From Chryseobacterium sp. c4a (GTDB lineage Bacteria; Bacteroidota; Bacteroidia; Flavobacteriales; Weeksellaceae): a DNA stretch of 64,000 bases. The position numbers and the translations under genes were made by a program. The stretch is taken from assembly GCF_009900745.1 (NCBI RefSeq), contig NZ_WXVU01000004.1, positions 124,001 to 188,000 of the forward strand, read 5' to 3'. The notes under the pieces are model-generated. The model saw only the letters and a program-made list of their open reading frames with translations, was not told the DNA's origin and ran no database searches. Shown here in pieces: positions 24,943 through 33,900 of this stretch. The first letter of the stretch is position 1; every line of letters starts with the position of its first letter.

Positions 24943-26004
24943 TTACTTTATAATGTTTACTTTAGATCCGTTGTCCAGGTTGATCTGTCCGCTGGTTACT
25001 ACTTGCTCACCACCGTTCAATCCGCTTAATACCTGTACCTTGTCTCCGTAAATTTTACCAACAGTTACTTTAATCAATTTAGCAACACCATTTTCAACTA
25101 CAAATAATTGTCCTGAGCTAACTCCGTTTACAAACGCTTCCGCAGGAACAGTCAGCATATTCTGAGTTTCTGCGCCATGGTTTGTTTTAAACACTGCTGT
25201 AGCATACATCCCTGCTTTTAGGTTTCCTCTGTTCTGAACTTCAATCTCAACAGGGAAATTCAAAGAAGCATCACTTTTAGGAGCGATAAATGTAATTCTA
25301 CCTACGAAAGAATCTTCAGGTAATACGTTAACATTAATTGGAACTTCCTGACCTAACTGGATTTTTCCAACCTGACTTTCGTCTACTAAAACAGAAAGCT
25401 TTAAGCTATTGATATTAACAATCTCAAACATTGCTGTTCCTGGAGACACTACAGTTCCCGGTTCAACCATTTTTTTGTTAACAGTACCACTGATTCCTGC
25501 ACGGATGCTTGTATCGTTTACTTTAACTCCCTGAGCTTTTACTGCTGCCTGCATATTTTTCAATTGCAGTCTTGAGTTATCAAGCTGTTGCTTTGTAACT
25601 CCGCCTGTTTTGTATGCATTTTCATAACGTTGGTTGTCGATGATAGCATTCTGCAAATTATTCTGAGCCTGGGTAACATCCACTTCGATAGCATCTCTTT
25701 TAATAGTTGCCAACACCTGGCCTGCTCCTACTCTTGAACCTTCTTTTACTAAAACGCTCACAATACGTCCTGAAATCTCAGAAGACTGGTTCATTTCCTG
25801 TTTAGGAAGAAATGTTCCGTTTGCGGAGTAATCTGTGTCGATATTTTCTCTCGCAACTGTTACGATGTTTACGTTGATTTTATCTACCTGCTTAGCAACT
25901 TCCTTTACTTCCTGAGTCTGTTTTTCTTTGTTACCAGCAATCTTGTACGCTGCCAACCCTACGAGAACAGCTGCTACGATGATATATATTAAAGTTTTTT
26001 TCAT
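24943..26004 (-). CDS. RND efflux periplasmic adaptor (membrane fusion protein)
   Basis: A 353-residue protein with an N-terminal membrane anchor (LIYIIVAAVLVGLAAYKIAG). It has a lipoyl/barrel-sandwich half (GRIVSVLVKEGSRVGAGQVL, about residues 85-105), a helical hairpin (about 110-160) and the second lipoyl half (RAGISGTVNKKMVEPGTVV). No lipobox Cys is seen, so it is anchored by the helix. It bridges the inner-membrane pump and the outer-membrane channel encoded on either side. Confidence 0.94.
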   Translation of the reverse strand: MKKTLIYIIVAAVLVGLAAYKIAGNKEKQTQEVKEVAKQVDKINVNIVTVARENIDTDYSANGTFLPKQEMNQSSEISGRIVSVLVKEGSRVGAGQVLATIKRDAIEVDVTQAQNNLQNAIIDNQRYENAYKTGGVTKQQLDNSRLQLKNMQAAVKAQGVKVNDTSIRAGISGTVNKKMVEPGTVVSPGTAMFEIVNINSLKLSVLVDESQVGKIQLGQEVPINVNVLPEDSFVGRITFIAPKSDASLNFPVEIEVQNRGNLKAGMYATAVFKTNHGAETQNMLTVPAEAFVNGVSSGQLFVVENGVAKLIKVTVGKIYGDKVQVLSGLNGGEQVVTSGQINLDNGSKVNIIK

Positions 26005-26013
26005 TTTAGTTTA

Positions 26014-27381
26014 TTATAAGTTTTGTAATGTGTTTAGCTCTCCTTTTGCTTTAATTACCTTGATTTCAGACTGCTTATAGTCCAGCAGTGCATTAGCATA
26101 ATTCTGTTTGGCCTGTGTAAGTGAATTCTCGGTATCTAATACTTCAGTAAGTGTTGCTAAACCATACTGGTAGTTAGACTGGGTATTTTTCTGTACTTTT
26201 TCTGCAAGGTCTACATTATCTTTCATGCTCTGAATATTGATAATGGCATTTTCCATATTAGAAATAGCATTTTTATAATCTAAACTCAAGTTCAGCTTTT
26301 TATTCTGAATATCCTGATCCAGATCCTGGATATCAATTTCCGACTGCTGGATCTGAGCTCTGGTAGCACCTCCCATAAAGATCGGAATCTTAATCGCTAA
26401 ACCAATTGAAGCATAATCTCCCCAGTTTGTTCCCTGGCTTGATCCTGTAGTGTAAGGAAATTTATTTCCCAACCCTTGCCATCCATAGTTAGCCGTAAGT
26501 CCCACTGTAGGATATAAGTTGGCTATCGTTGCTTTTTTGTTGTATTGTAAAAGTTCTTTTTGTTTATTTAAGACTTTTAACTCTGAACGGGTTTCCAGAT
26601 TTACATTGGTTGCCAATAGCTCAGGATTAGGTATAATTTCTTTATCCTCAAGTTCGATAGGGTTCTCAATAGGAACTCCCATATAAAACTTCAATGAATT
26701 TTTTGAAACTTCTACTGCATTAATCAATTGCTGCTTATTAGAACCAATATTGGTAAGTTGAACATTTGTTCTGTCAAGATCGATAGGTTTAGCCAAGCCG
26801 TTATCCACCAAACTCTTGATTACATTTCTTACTCGTTCTGTATTCGCATAGCTTTCCTGTATTGTTTTCAGATTTTCCTCCTGAACAAATACCTGATAAT
26901 AAGCTGTTGCAACATTTTCAATGATCTGCTCATTGGTTAATTCTGAATTTAAAAGGTAAAATTCACGAGTTGATTTTGCCGCTTTAAGACCAATAAAAAC
27001 TCTTTGATCAAAAATGTTTTGATTAAGTGAAACAACATTTACAGATTGCCACTTGGTTCCGAAAGCAACAGGAATGAGTTCTCCAGGTTTACCTACAATC
27101 TCTCCCGGAAGAACCGTTTTTTGCAAGATAGGATTGTACGTGTTGCTGATTGTTGCACTGATTTGAGGTAAAGCTCCTGCTCTGGCCTCATCAATCTTAT
27201 ATTCGGCTTTTTTAACCTGTAAGGCTGCTTTCTTAGCTTCAGCCTTATTCTGGAGTGCCTGTTTTATTGCTTCCTGCAGAGAAACCTGCTGCTGGGCGGA
27301 CACCGATGAAAAACCGAAAATCATAAATGCTGCAGCTATCCCAATCTTTAGCTTTTGAGCAGTTATACGTTTTCTTTTCAT
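26014..27381 (-). CDS. TolC-family outer-membrane efflux protein
   Basis: The protein has 455 residues with a signal peptide (FMIFGFSSVSAQ ending about residue 29). Two repeats of the outer-membrane efflux domain follow, rich in long amphipathic helices, with the conserved SLQEAIKQALQNKAEAKKA at the start and YGLATLTEVLDTENSLTQAK near the C-terminus. It supplies the exit duct of the tripartite pump. It sits 96 bp downstream of the TetR gene, so one transcript may cover all four genes. Confidence 0.93.
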   Translation of the reverse strand: MKRKRITAQKLKIGIAAAFMIFGFSSVSAQQQVSLQEAIKQALQNKAEAKKAALQVKKAEYKIDEARAGALPQISATISNTYNPILQKTVLPGEIVGKPGELIPVAFGTKWQSVNVVSLNQNIFDQRVFIGLKAAKSTREFYLLNSELTNEQIIENVATAYYQVFVQEENLKTIQESYANTERVRNVIKSLVDNGLAKPIDLDRTNVQLTNIGSNKQQLINAVEVSKNSLKFYMGVPIENPIELEDKEIIPNPELLATNVNLETRSELKVLNKQKELLQYNKKATIANLYPTVGLTANYGWQGLGNKFPYTTGSSQGTNWGDYASIGLAIKIPIFMGGATRAQIQQSEIDIQDLDQDIQNKKLNLSLDYKNAISNMENAIINIQSMKDNVDLAEKVQKNTQSNYQYGLATLTEVLDTENSLTQAKQNYANALLDYKQSEIKVIKAKGELNTLQNL

Positions 27382-27477
27382 AATTTTATACTTCGTTTAT
27401 TTTTTAATTTTTAATCCTTGTTCCTTGTTGTTTTATTTCTAACTGACGAATCATTTTAAGAAATACTTTAGATTTTT

Positions 27478-28071
27478 TTAATTTTTAAATAACATATTGA
27501 TAATAATTTCTTTTCTTTCTGAAATAATCTTATCATATTCTTCGTCATTAATCATCAGATTTTCCATAAACAAAGGTCTTATTGCACTTGGAAAAACCAA
27601 TAACGAAACCATATTCAGAATAAACTGAACGGGAGCCATTTTTTCAATATTTCCCAATTCCATTTCTTTTTCAATATCCCTATACATGGTTTCAAGAATA
27701 TCTTCTTCTATTTCTCGCTGATGGCAGGTTCCTTTATTGATCTGTGAAACGATATAGGTTTCCAGATATGGGTATTGAAGGCTCGTAGAAAGACTGCTTT
27801 CTATAAACTTGCTGATCTTCTCTTTGAATGGAAGTTCTGAATTCTGAATAATTTTTGATTTTTCCTGCTCCACTTTCTGAGCTTCATCAAAAATGATCTG
27901 AATAAGTTTGTCTCTTGATCGGAAATAATAATTTATAAGGGTTCTATTCACTCCTGCTTCATCGGCAATCTCCTGCGTAGTAGCATCAAATTTTCCTTTC
28001 ACAAAGAATAATTTCTTCGCTGTCTCCTTGATCAATTCCTGTGTTTGGTCTTTTTTTGCTTGATTTGACAT
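27478..28071 (-). CDS. TetR-family transcriptional regulator of the efflux operon
   Basis: The protein has about 197 residues from MSNQAKKDQT. The N-terminal helix-turn-helix is clear (TTQEIADEAGVNRTLINYYFRSRDKLI, split here by function: recognition helix NRTLINYYF). The C-terminal helical ligand domain is variable, as usual. The start at 28071 is preferred over 28134 because the longer frame would run through the promoter and the operator palindrome. It probably represses itself and the tolC-adaptor-pump genes downstream. Confidence 0.9.
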   Translation of the reverse strand: MSNQAKKDQTQELIKETAKKLFFVKGKFDATTQEIADEAGVNRTLINYYFRSRDKLIQIIFDEAQKVEQEKSKIIQNSELPFKEKISKFIESSLSTSLQYPYLETYIVSQINKGTCHQREIEEDILETMYRDIEKEMELGNIEKMAPVQFILNMVSLLVFPSAIRPLFMENLMINDEEYDKIISERKEIIINMLFKN

Positions 28072-28072
28072 T

Positions 28073-28085
28073 TTTGTTAAACAAA
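28073..28085. promoter_or_regulatory. candidate TetR operator 1
   Basis: TTTGTTAAACAAA is a perfect 13-bp palindrome about the central A. It lies 1 bp before the tetR start codon and just past the predicted transcription start. Confidence 0.5.
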
Positions 28086-28091
28086 TTTGTG

Positions 28092-28121
28092 CAAATTTAA
28101 ACGGAATTTTATTTTTGACAA
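28092..28121 (-). promoter_or_regulatory. tetR promoter
   Basis: On the minus strand TTTG (28121-28118), an 18-bp spacer and TAAATTTG (28099-28092) fit the Bacteroidota TTTG-N17-20-TAnnTTTG consensus. It is flanked by the two operator-like palindromes. Confidence 0.6.
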
Positions 28122-28123
28122 AA

Positions 28124-28134
28124 TTGTTAAACAA
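28124..28134. promoter_or_regulatory. candidate TetR operator 2
   Basis: TTGTTAAACAA repeats the core of operator 1, 51 bp away, just upstream of the -33 element. A third half-like copy (TTAAACAAAATTGTT) follows from about 28139. Confidence 0.45.
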
Positions 28135-28263
28135 AAAAATTAAACAAAATTGTTATGATTTGCATCATGTTTTGGAAATAAAGTTTGGATTTTTAAGATT
28201 GAATATTATAGTGAAGAATACTATAGAAATCTTATTTCAAAAGGATTTGGAAATAGATATAAC

Positions 28264-28297
28264 AAAAAAAGAGCAGAAAATTCTGCTCTTTTTTGTT
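28264..28297. terminator. bidirectional terminator at the end of cvfB
   Basis: AAAAAAGAGCAGAA pairs with TTCTGCTCTTTTTT across a two-base loop. It overlaps the cvfB stop codon. Confidence 0.75.
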
Positions 28298-29123
28298 ATA
28301 ATAATTTGATTTTATCGTCTGAAATATCGATGATCTTATCTTTATACAAACCTCCGATTGCTTTCTTGAAATTCTTTTTACTCATCTGAAGCTCATCTTT
28401 GATTTCTTCAGGTGTAGATTTGTCTGAAACATACAGAAGGCCATAATTTTCTTCCAGTTTGTCTAAGATCTTTTGTTTGAACTCATCAATGTTTTCAAAT
28501 CCTTCCGGCTGTAAAGAAACATCAATTTTCCCATCTTCACGGATTGCTTTGATATATCCTTTTTCTTCCGATAGTGGATACAGTTTTTTGAAAACATCAG
28601 AAGTATATATTAAACCAATGTATTGTTTATTGATAACCACATTCCAACCCAACTCACTTTCATTCATCATAATAAGATCTACTTTATCTCCTTTTTGGAA
28701 TGGAAGATCTTGGTATTGTGGGTTTCTCTTGAATTTTGTAGTTCCGGTAATCAATTCCATATCTTCATCTACATAAAGATAAACAAGATACCTTTTGCCT
28801 TCAACAATTTTGGTTTTCTGCTGCTTGTACGGAACAAATAAATCTTTAATGATTCCCCAGTCCATAAATGCTCCGCTCGGAAGACTCTGTACACAACTCA
28901 TTACTGCAAATTCACCTACTTCTGCCAAGGGAATCTCTGTAGTTGCCTTCAATTTATCATCATCCTGGTATACAAATACCTCAATGTACTCTCCTATTTC
29001 CTGTTCCTCACGAATGAATATTTTAGGAAGAAAAGCTTTTTCACCGGATTCTTCATCTATTAAGATCCATCCTGAATTGAGTTTTTCTGAAATTTGTAAA
29101 GTCTGGGTTTTTCCGAGTTGCAT
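28296..29123 (-). CDS. cvfB: CvfB-like S1 RNA-binding protein
   Basis: The 275 residues follow the CvfB plan: tandem S1-like domains (FLPKIFIREEQEIGEYIEVF; then GAFMDWGIIKDLFVPYKQQ; then NKQYIGLIYTSDVFKKL) and a C-terminal winged helix (STPEEIKDELQMSKKNFKKA). CvfB in staphylococci affects virulence-gene expression by binding RNA; its role in Bacteroidota is not established. It is a single gene on the minus strand with a -7 element at 29143-29150. Confidence 0.9.
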   Translation of the reverse strand: MQLGKTQTLQISEKLNSGWILIDEESGEKAFLPKIFIREEQEIGEYIEVFVYQDDDKLKATTEIPLAEVGEFAVMSCVQSLPSGAFMDWGIIKDLFVPYKQQKTKIVEGKRYLVYLYVDEDMELITGTTKFKRNPQYQDLPFQKGDKVDLIMMNESELGWNVVINKQYIGLIYTSDVFKKLYPLSEEKGYIKAIREDGKIDVSLQPEGFENIDEFKQKILDKLEENYGLLYVSDKSTPEEIKDELQMSKKNFKKAIGGLYKDKIIDISDDKIKLL

Positions 29124-29142
29124 TGATGATAAAATTAGCTGA

Positions 29143-29150
29143 CAAAGGTA
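29143..29150 (-). promoter_or_regulatory. -7 promoter element of cvfB
   Basis: On the minus strand TACCTTTG fits TAnnTTTG, 19 bp before the ATG. Confidence 0.4.
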
Positions 29151-29224
29151 CGGAAATTTGAAGACTATAACCTAGTGAATATATTTAAGAATTGTTTTAT
29201 ATTTTAAATAGTCTTTAAAACCAG

Positions 29225-29232
29225 TACATTTG
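29225..29232 (+). promoter_or_regulatory. -7 promoter element of the gene at 29252
   Basis: TACATTTG fits TAnnTTTG, 19 bp before the ATG. Confidence 0.4.
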
Positions 29233-29251
29233 AATGTAAAATAACCGAAAC

Positions 29252-29698
29252 ATGAAAAAATATTTTGTAGCTGTATTTCTCCTTTCTCTTATAACTGCTA
29301 ATGCTCAGATATTGGATAGAACTGCTGTGAATCTGGCATATCGCTATACCGGAAGAAATGTTTTACAGGCAGGATTGGAATTCAGACTTGGAGATTCTAA
29401 TTATAAATCGGTCATTCTTGGCCCCTCAATGCTTTATACACGCATTAACGAAACTAATAAATTTATACCGGAAGCGAATGCTTATTATACCAATAATGGT
29501 CAGTTATATGGTGTTTCTATCAATCAATATGCAATAGAACCAAGAATTGGAATTTCATTATTTAACCTCTTCTTTCTGAATACAGGATATGCTTTTCCAA
29601 TCCATAAAGAAAAGTATTTTAAAGGAATTACGTTTGGGATTCAGTTTAATATTGCTCCCAATCATTCGAAGTTTTATGATAAGATGAAGATGATGTAA
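29252..29698 (+). CDS. exported hypothetical protein, 148 aa
   Basis: A signal peptide (KYFVAVFLLSLITANAQ) is followed by alternating hydrophobic and polar strands (VNLAYRYTGRNVLQAGLEF, ISLFNLFFLNTGYAFP, ITFGIQFNIAPN). These suggest a small beta-barrel or an outer-membrane-associated protein. No family recognised. Confidence 0.7.
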   Translation: MKKYFVAVFLLSLITANAQILDRTAVNLAYRYTGRNVLQAGLEFRLGDSNYKSVILGPSMLYTRINETNKFIPEANAYYTNNGQLYGVSINQYAIEPRIGISLFNLFFLNTGYAFPIHKEKYFKGITFGIQFNIAPNHSKFYDKMKMM

Positions 29699-29978
29699 AT
29701 TTTGTGAGTATTTAATGGCATTAACTGATTTGTTCTCTCGCAGATCTGGCTGATTTCGCAGATTTTTCTATGATTGATAAATTGCAGTATTAAATATTTA
29801 TGCCATCTGTGGAGATTCCACGCTACACTTCGTTGCGCTCTGAATGACAGAAGTTAGTTATTAATTGGGAAAACAAATTATAGAAGATAAATTATAGGAT
29901 CAAGTACCTGCGCCATCGTTGAGATTACTTCACTTTCGGTTCGTAATGACAAAAATACTGGTAGGGATAAGACAAACA
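29699..29978. repeat. intergenic region with dispersed-repeat-like stretches
   Basis: About 280 bp without a gene. It contains two related stretches, GGAGATTCCACGCTACACTTCG...GAATGACA (about 29810-29850) and TGAGATTACTTCACTTTCGG...TAATGACA (about 29920-29952). They look like degenerate copies of a dispersed GAGATT...TTCG...AATGACA repeat. A GCAGAT-containing direct repeat is at about 29740-29763. No ORF or RNA gene could be supported. Confidence 0.5.
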
Positions 29979-30005
29979 AAAAGAGGAGCAATTTGCTCCT
30001 CTTTT
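29979..30005 (-). terminator. terminator of lpdA
   Basis: AAAAGAGGAGC-AATTT-GCTCCTCTTTT, a perfect 11-bp stem, 31 bp past the lpdA stop. Confidence 0.8.
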
Positions 30006-30036
30006 ATTATTTAAATGATTAAATTTTAATCAAATA

Positions 30037-31440
30037 TTACATGTGGATAGATCTTTTTGCTGTAGCATCTAATGCAGCTTCTTTAATCGCTTCTGCATAC
30101 GTTGGGTGAGCGTGAGAACTTCTTGCAATATCTTCAGCACTTGCACGGAATTCCATTGCAATTACTCCTTCAGCAATAAGGTCAGCAGCTCTAGCTCCAA
30201 TGATGTGCATTCCTAAGATCTCATCAGTTTTTTCGTCAGCAATGATCTTAACAAGACCATCAGTGTCACCACTTGCACGGCTTCTTCCTAATGCTCTCAT
30301 TGGGAAAGATCCTACTTTGTAAGCTACTCCTTCTTCTTTCAACTGCTCTTCAGTTTTACCAACACCTGCAACTTCCGGCCAAGTATAAACAACACCAGGA
30401 ATTAAGTTATAGTTGATGTGTGGTTTCTGTCCAGCTAATATTTCAGCAACAAGAACTCCTTCTTCTTCAGCTTTGTGAGCAAGCATAGCTCCTTTGATAA
30501 CGTCTCCGATCGCGTAGATGTTAGCAACATTAGTTTGAAGGTGATCGTTTGTTTTTACTCTTCCTCTTTCGTCAAGTTCTACCCCTGCTTTTTCAAGACC
30601 AAGACCATCTGTGTAAGGTCTTCTTCCTACAGAAACTAAACAGTAATCTCCTTCTACAACTACTTCTTCTCCTTTTTTATCTTTAGCTGTAATTTTTACA
30701 GTATCTCCGTTTCTTTCTACTGCTGAAACTGCTGTAGAAAGCATAAACTTCATTCCTTGTTTTTTAAGAACTTTAGTTAATTCTTTACTTAAAGCTCCAT
30801 CCATTCCAGGGATGATTTTATCCATGAACTCAACTACAGTTACCTGAGCTCCTAATCTTAAGTATACAGATCCTAGTTCAAGACCGATAACTCCACCTCC
30901 GATTACTACTAAATGCTTAGGGATTTCCTTTAGGTTTAAAGCTTCAGTAGAAGTAATTACTCTTTCTTTATCAAGAGAAATAAAAGGTAAAGATGATGGT
31001 TTAGATCCTGTTGCAATGATCGTATATTTAGATTCAATGGTTTCAGAAGAACCGTCATTCTTAGTGATTTTGATCTGAGTAGCAGATTCAAAGCTTCCCA
31101 ATCCTTCAAAAACAGTAATCTTATTTTTGTCCATCAAAAAGTTGATCCCTTTAGTCGTTTGATCAACAACTTCGTTTTTACGCTCAATGATTCTTGCAAT
31201 ATCTGCTTGCGGCTCATTGATAATAATTCCATGGCTTGCAAAATTGTGTTTTGCATTTTCAAAATGCTCAGAGCTGTCAAGAAGCGCTTTTGACGGAATA
31301 CATCCAACGTTAAGACAAGTTCCGCCTAAAGTTGAATATTTTTCAATAATTGCTGTTTTGAAACCTAACTGTGCTGCACGGATCGCAGCTACATAACCAC
31401 CAGGACCGGAACCTATTACGGTAACATCGAATTGACTCAT
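30037..31440 (-). CDS. lpdA: dihydrolipoyl dehydrogenase (E3)
   Basis: The 467 residues are the usual E3 length. The FAD-binding GSGPGGYVAAIRAAQLG is at the N-terminus. The redox disulfide sits in GGTCLNVGCIPSKALL (about residues 39-54). The NAD-binding GGGVIGLELGSVY is near residue 180, and the C-terminal HAHPTYAEAIKEAAL has the catalytic His-Glu pair. It regenerates the lipoyl group of 2-oxo-acid dehydrogenases or the glycine cleavage complex. No partner subunits are next to it, so it is probably a shared E3. Confidence 0.96.
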   Translation of the reverse strand: MSQFDVTVIGSGPGGYVAAIRAAQLGFKTAIIEKYSTLGGTCLNVGCIPSKALLDSSEHFENAKHNFASHGIIINEPQADIARIIERKNEVVDQTTKGINFLMDKNKITVFEGLGSFESATQIKITKNDGSSETIESKYTIIATGSKPSSLPFISLDKERVITSTEALNLKEIPKHLVVIGGGVIGLELGSVYLRLGAQVTVVEFMDKIIPGMDGALSKELTKVLKKQGMKFMLSTAVSAVERNGDTVKITAKDKKGEEVVVEGDYCLVSVGRRPYTDGLGLEKAGVELDERGRVKTNDHLQTNVANIYAIGDVIKGAMLAHKAEEEGVLVAEILAGQKPHINYNLIPGVVYTWPEVAGVGKTEEQLKEEGVAYKVGSFPMRALGRSRASGDTDGLVKIIADEKTDEILGMHIIGARAADLIAEGVIAMEFRASAEDIARSSHAHPTYAEAIKEAALDATAKRSIHM

Positions 31441-31483
31441 GTTATTTTATGAATTTGTTTATTATTATCTAACTTTATTCTCA

Positions 31484-31514
31484 CAAATTTACATATAAAT
31501 TACCAAGCACCAAA
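31484..31514 (-). promoter_or_regulatory. lpdA promoter
   Basis: On the minus strand TTTG (31514-31511) is followed after 19 bp by TAAATTTG (31491-31484), matching the Bacteroidota sigma-A type promoter, 43 bp before the start codon. Confidence 0.6.
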
Positions 31515-31567
31515 GTGAGTTTTATCAATTTTGAGATCAAAAAATTTTAAATACCTTAACGCGGTTA

Positions 31568-31915
31568 TCAATCTAGCTGCAGACTGCCTTTTCCGATAGT
31601 TCCTGTACTATCAAAAAACGAACCTCCATACACATACCATTCAAGACTTTCCAAATACTCTACTGCATTTTCCGGAGTTATATTTGGACGATCTTTTTTG
31701 GAAACAATTCCCTTGTACCATCTTCCTGATTTGGAATAATGCTCATATTCAACAAAATAATGAATCCATATTCTTTGGCACAACTTACACTGTTGAATGC
31801 TTACTTCTCCATGTCTTCCGTTAGTATGATCTATTCCTAATTCGGAACTTCTAAATTCAGTATAATTATGGTCAGGTTTTTCACAAGCACATCCTATTTT
31901 AGGAATCATATTCAT
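31568..31915 (-). CDS. hypothetical protein with CxC and CxxC pairs
   Basis: The protein has 115 residues, cytoplasmic. Cysteine pairs CAC (residues 9-11) and CKLC (43-46) could bind zinc; the middle is aromatic (QRIWIHYFVEYEHYSKSGRW). An internal Met at residue 3 gives a slightly shorter alternative start. The family is unknown. Confidence 0.65.
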   Translation of the reverse strand: MNMIPKIGCACEKPDHNYTEFRSSELGIDHTNGRHGEVSIQQCKLCQRIWIHYFVEYEHYSKSGRWYKGIVSKKDRPNITPENAVEYLESLEWYVYGGSFFDSTGTIGKGSLQLD

Positions 31916-32045
31916 TGTATTCTTATTTAAAACGCAAAAATACTAAAAAACCCATCAATCGGAAGTTACAATCAAAATATACAGAAGTAAGAGGTCTTTT
32001 ATATTCAAACATTTCTACCTATTTACTGAGAACATTTTAAGGGAA

Positions 32046-32705
32046 TTATGGTTTTGTCATGACTTTTTGTTTTTTCAGCCGAATATAGATTTTAATATTA
32101 AAAAAAATCATAATAAGTGTCATCAGCAAAGAAGGAAGGATCTGACTATAAGGTTTAAAATCAGGCAAAAGAGTTCCTACAAATGCTGATAAAAGGGCTC
32201 CCATTGCACTGATCATTTTACTGGAATGCTCATAACGCCATAGATTCCCATATTGGGATATCGGAATACCATATCGAAAAATATCATAAGAAACTACCAA
32301 CAGCAGATATCCTACTCCAGAATAAATCACCACAGGATTCCAATAAAAACCAATGGATTTAAGATAATAGATAAACACTAAGGCTATAGCTAAAGCAGCC
32401 ACCATCACCAAAAGATCTTTGATGTAAAATCGATTTGATTTTTCTTTTAATATTCTGAATCCCGAATAGGTATTGTAACCCGCTAAAACTGTAATCAGTA
32501 ATAGAAACAGATTTCTTTTAAATACAATGACTCCGAAAGCCCCAGTCGTTACCACAATGATCATGCAATAGATAAAAAGATATCCGAGCTTTACATGTAG
32601 AGGAGTTCCTTTTGTTTTGAACAGGATCAGAAATCCAACAATGAGGGCAATCGTTCCGCTGATGACATGTACAATAATGTTACTTAAATGAAGAGGTGTG
32701 TCCAT
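32046..32705 (-). CDS. integral membrane protein, DUF2306-like
   Basis: The 219 residues from MDTPLHLSN contain about seven hydrophobic helices. The layout (an initial helix, then TPLHVKLGYLFIYCM, and RYEHSSKMISAMGALLSAF) resembles the DUF2306 membrane family, with His residues at helix ends. The start at 32705 avoids an unlikely N-terminal extension. It sits 58 bp downstream of a membrane-anchored AraC regulator and may be its target or partner. Confidence 0.7.
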   Translation of the reverse strand: MDTPLHLSNIIVHVISGTIALIVGFLILFKTKGTPLHVKLGYLFIYCMIIVVTTGAFGVIVFKRNLFLLLITVLAGYNTYSGFRILKEKSNRFYIKDLLVMVAALAIALVFIYYLKSIGFYWNPVVIYSGVGYLLLVVSYDIFRYGIPISQYGNLWRYEHSSKMISAMGALLSAFVGTLLPDFKPYSQILPSLLMTLIMIFFNIKIYIRLKKQKVMTKP

Positions 32706-32763
32706 AGTTTTTTTGAGGACAAAAATCCCACAAAACACAAGTCTGATCGTCCTAAATGATCGG

Positions 32764-33900
32764 TTAGGACTCTTTTTTGATAGATCCGGACTTCTTAAAT
32801 TCAGATGGAGTCATTCCTGTTTCTTCCTTAAAGATCTTATTGAAAGTAGATTTTGAATTAAAGCCAGACTCAAAAGCAATTCCCAAAATGGAATATTTTT
32901 CATACTCAGGATCTTTCAGCTTTTCTCTGACCTCATCTATTCTGTAAGCATTCACAAATTTGTAAAAATTGGTATTAAGCCCCTGATTAATTGTTTGAGA
33001 GAGTTGATGAGTAGAAACATTCATCAATAAAGATAATTTTTGCAAACTCAGCTCTTCATCAAGATAAGGTTTTTCTGTTTCCATGAATTCCAATAGTTTT
33101 TGAGAAAGACTATCAGAACTGTTTTTATTCTGAATATTAGTTTTCTCTTCTTGTTTCATTACTATATTCACATCAAGAGTTCCCTGCTGATTAAAAACAA
33201 TACTTTGCCTTAAACTAAAGAATACAATACAGAATAAATATCCGCTCTGCACTGCGGCAACAATTTGAAAGATCTTATCAAAAGGGATTACATCCGTACG
33301 GGTTCCTAAAGCAATCATACAGAAAACACCAATAAAAAGAATAATTAAGGAAACGATTATATATTTCAGCCAATTAAGATTGATCTTTTCAAGAGCAGAA
33401 TAATATTCCGGAAGCATTTTCTGATATCTTTTTAAAGCCAGAAAACATAAAATAATATATACAACAGGCACAGCAGCCATTGGAAAGGTTAACAGATCTA
33501 ACACTCTGCTTTGCTGTTTTTCAACAAAATAAGGAATACTGCTCTTGAAGGCAATCCGGCTATAAAACAGTGAAATTCCAATAAAAATTAAGCTGTAACA
33601 AATATAAAACAAAGAATGCCGAATTAGACGGTCTAAGCTGAACTGAATATTAAAAGTAATCGAAATGACATACAAGTAAAGCATTCCCATACTCAATACC
33701 GGAAGCGCAAAGCCAAAGGGCTGAACTATTTCAGGAAGTAAAAATGGAAATAAATAGTACACAAGATTAACAATACCAATCAATAACCAGGCGATAAGAT
33801 AATAATCGGAAGAAATATTTTTCTTTTTGGTAAACAGTAAAGCAATGCACATCAATGCAATAACAATTCCCGAAAAAGCAATGCTTTCCAATATCATCAT
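32764..33900 (-). CDS. membrane-anchored AraC-family regulator
   Basis: The protein has 378 residues. The first 240 hold seven or eight membrane helices; the C-terminal 110 are a standard AraC double helix-turn-helix with LSLQKLSLLMNVSTHQLSQ and ILGIAFESGFNSKSTFNKIF. This 7TM-AraC layout is common in Flavobacteriia and suggests direct coupling of membrane sensing to DNA binding. Its ATG overlaps the stop of the preceding small gene (TAATG), so translation is coupled. Confidence 0.9.
   Translation of the reverse strand: MMILESIAFSGIVIALMCIALLFTKKKNISSDYYLIAWLLIGIVNLVYYLFPFLLPEIVQPFGFALPVLSMGMLYLYVISITFNIQFSLDRLIRHSLFYICYSLIFIGISLFYSRIAFKSSIPYFVEKQQSRVLDLLTFPMAAVPVVYIILCFLALKRYQKMLPEYYSALEKINLNWLKYIIVSLIILFIGVFCMIALGTRTDVIPFDKIFQIVAAVQSGYLFCIVFFSLRQSIVFNQQGTLDVNIVMKQEEKTNIQNKNSSDSLSQKLLEFMETEKPYLDEELSLQKLSLLMNVSTHQLSQTINQGLNTNFYKFVNAYRIDEVREKLKDPEYEKYSILGIAFESGFNSKSTFNKIFKEETGMTPSEFKKSGSIKKES

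Noticed and set aside
29800..29960. Possible tRNA or small RNA gene in the gap before lpdA
   Set aside because: No cloverleaf or T-loop consensus could be built; the content fits dispersed repeats.
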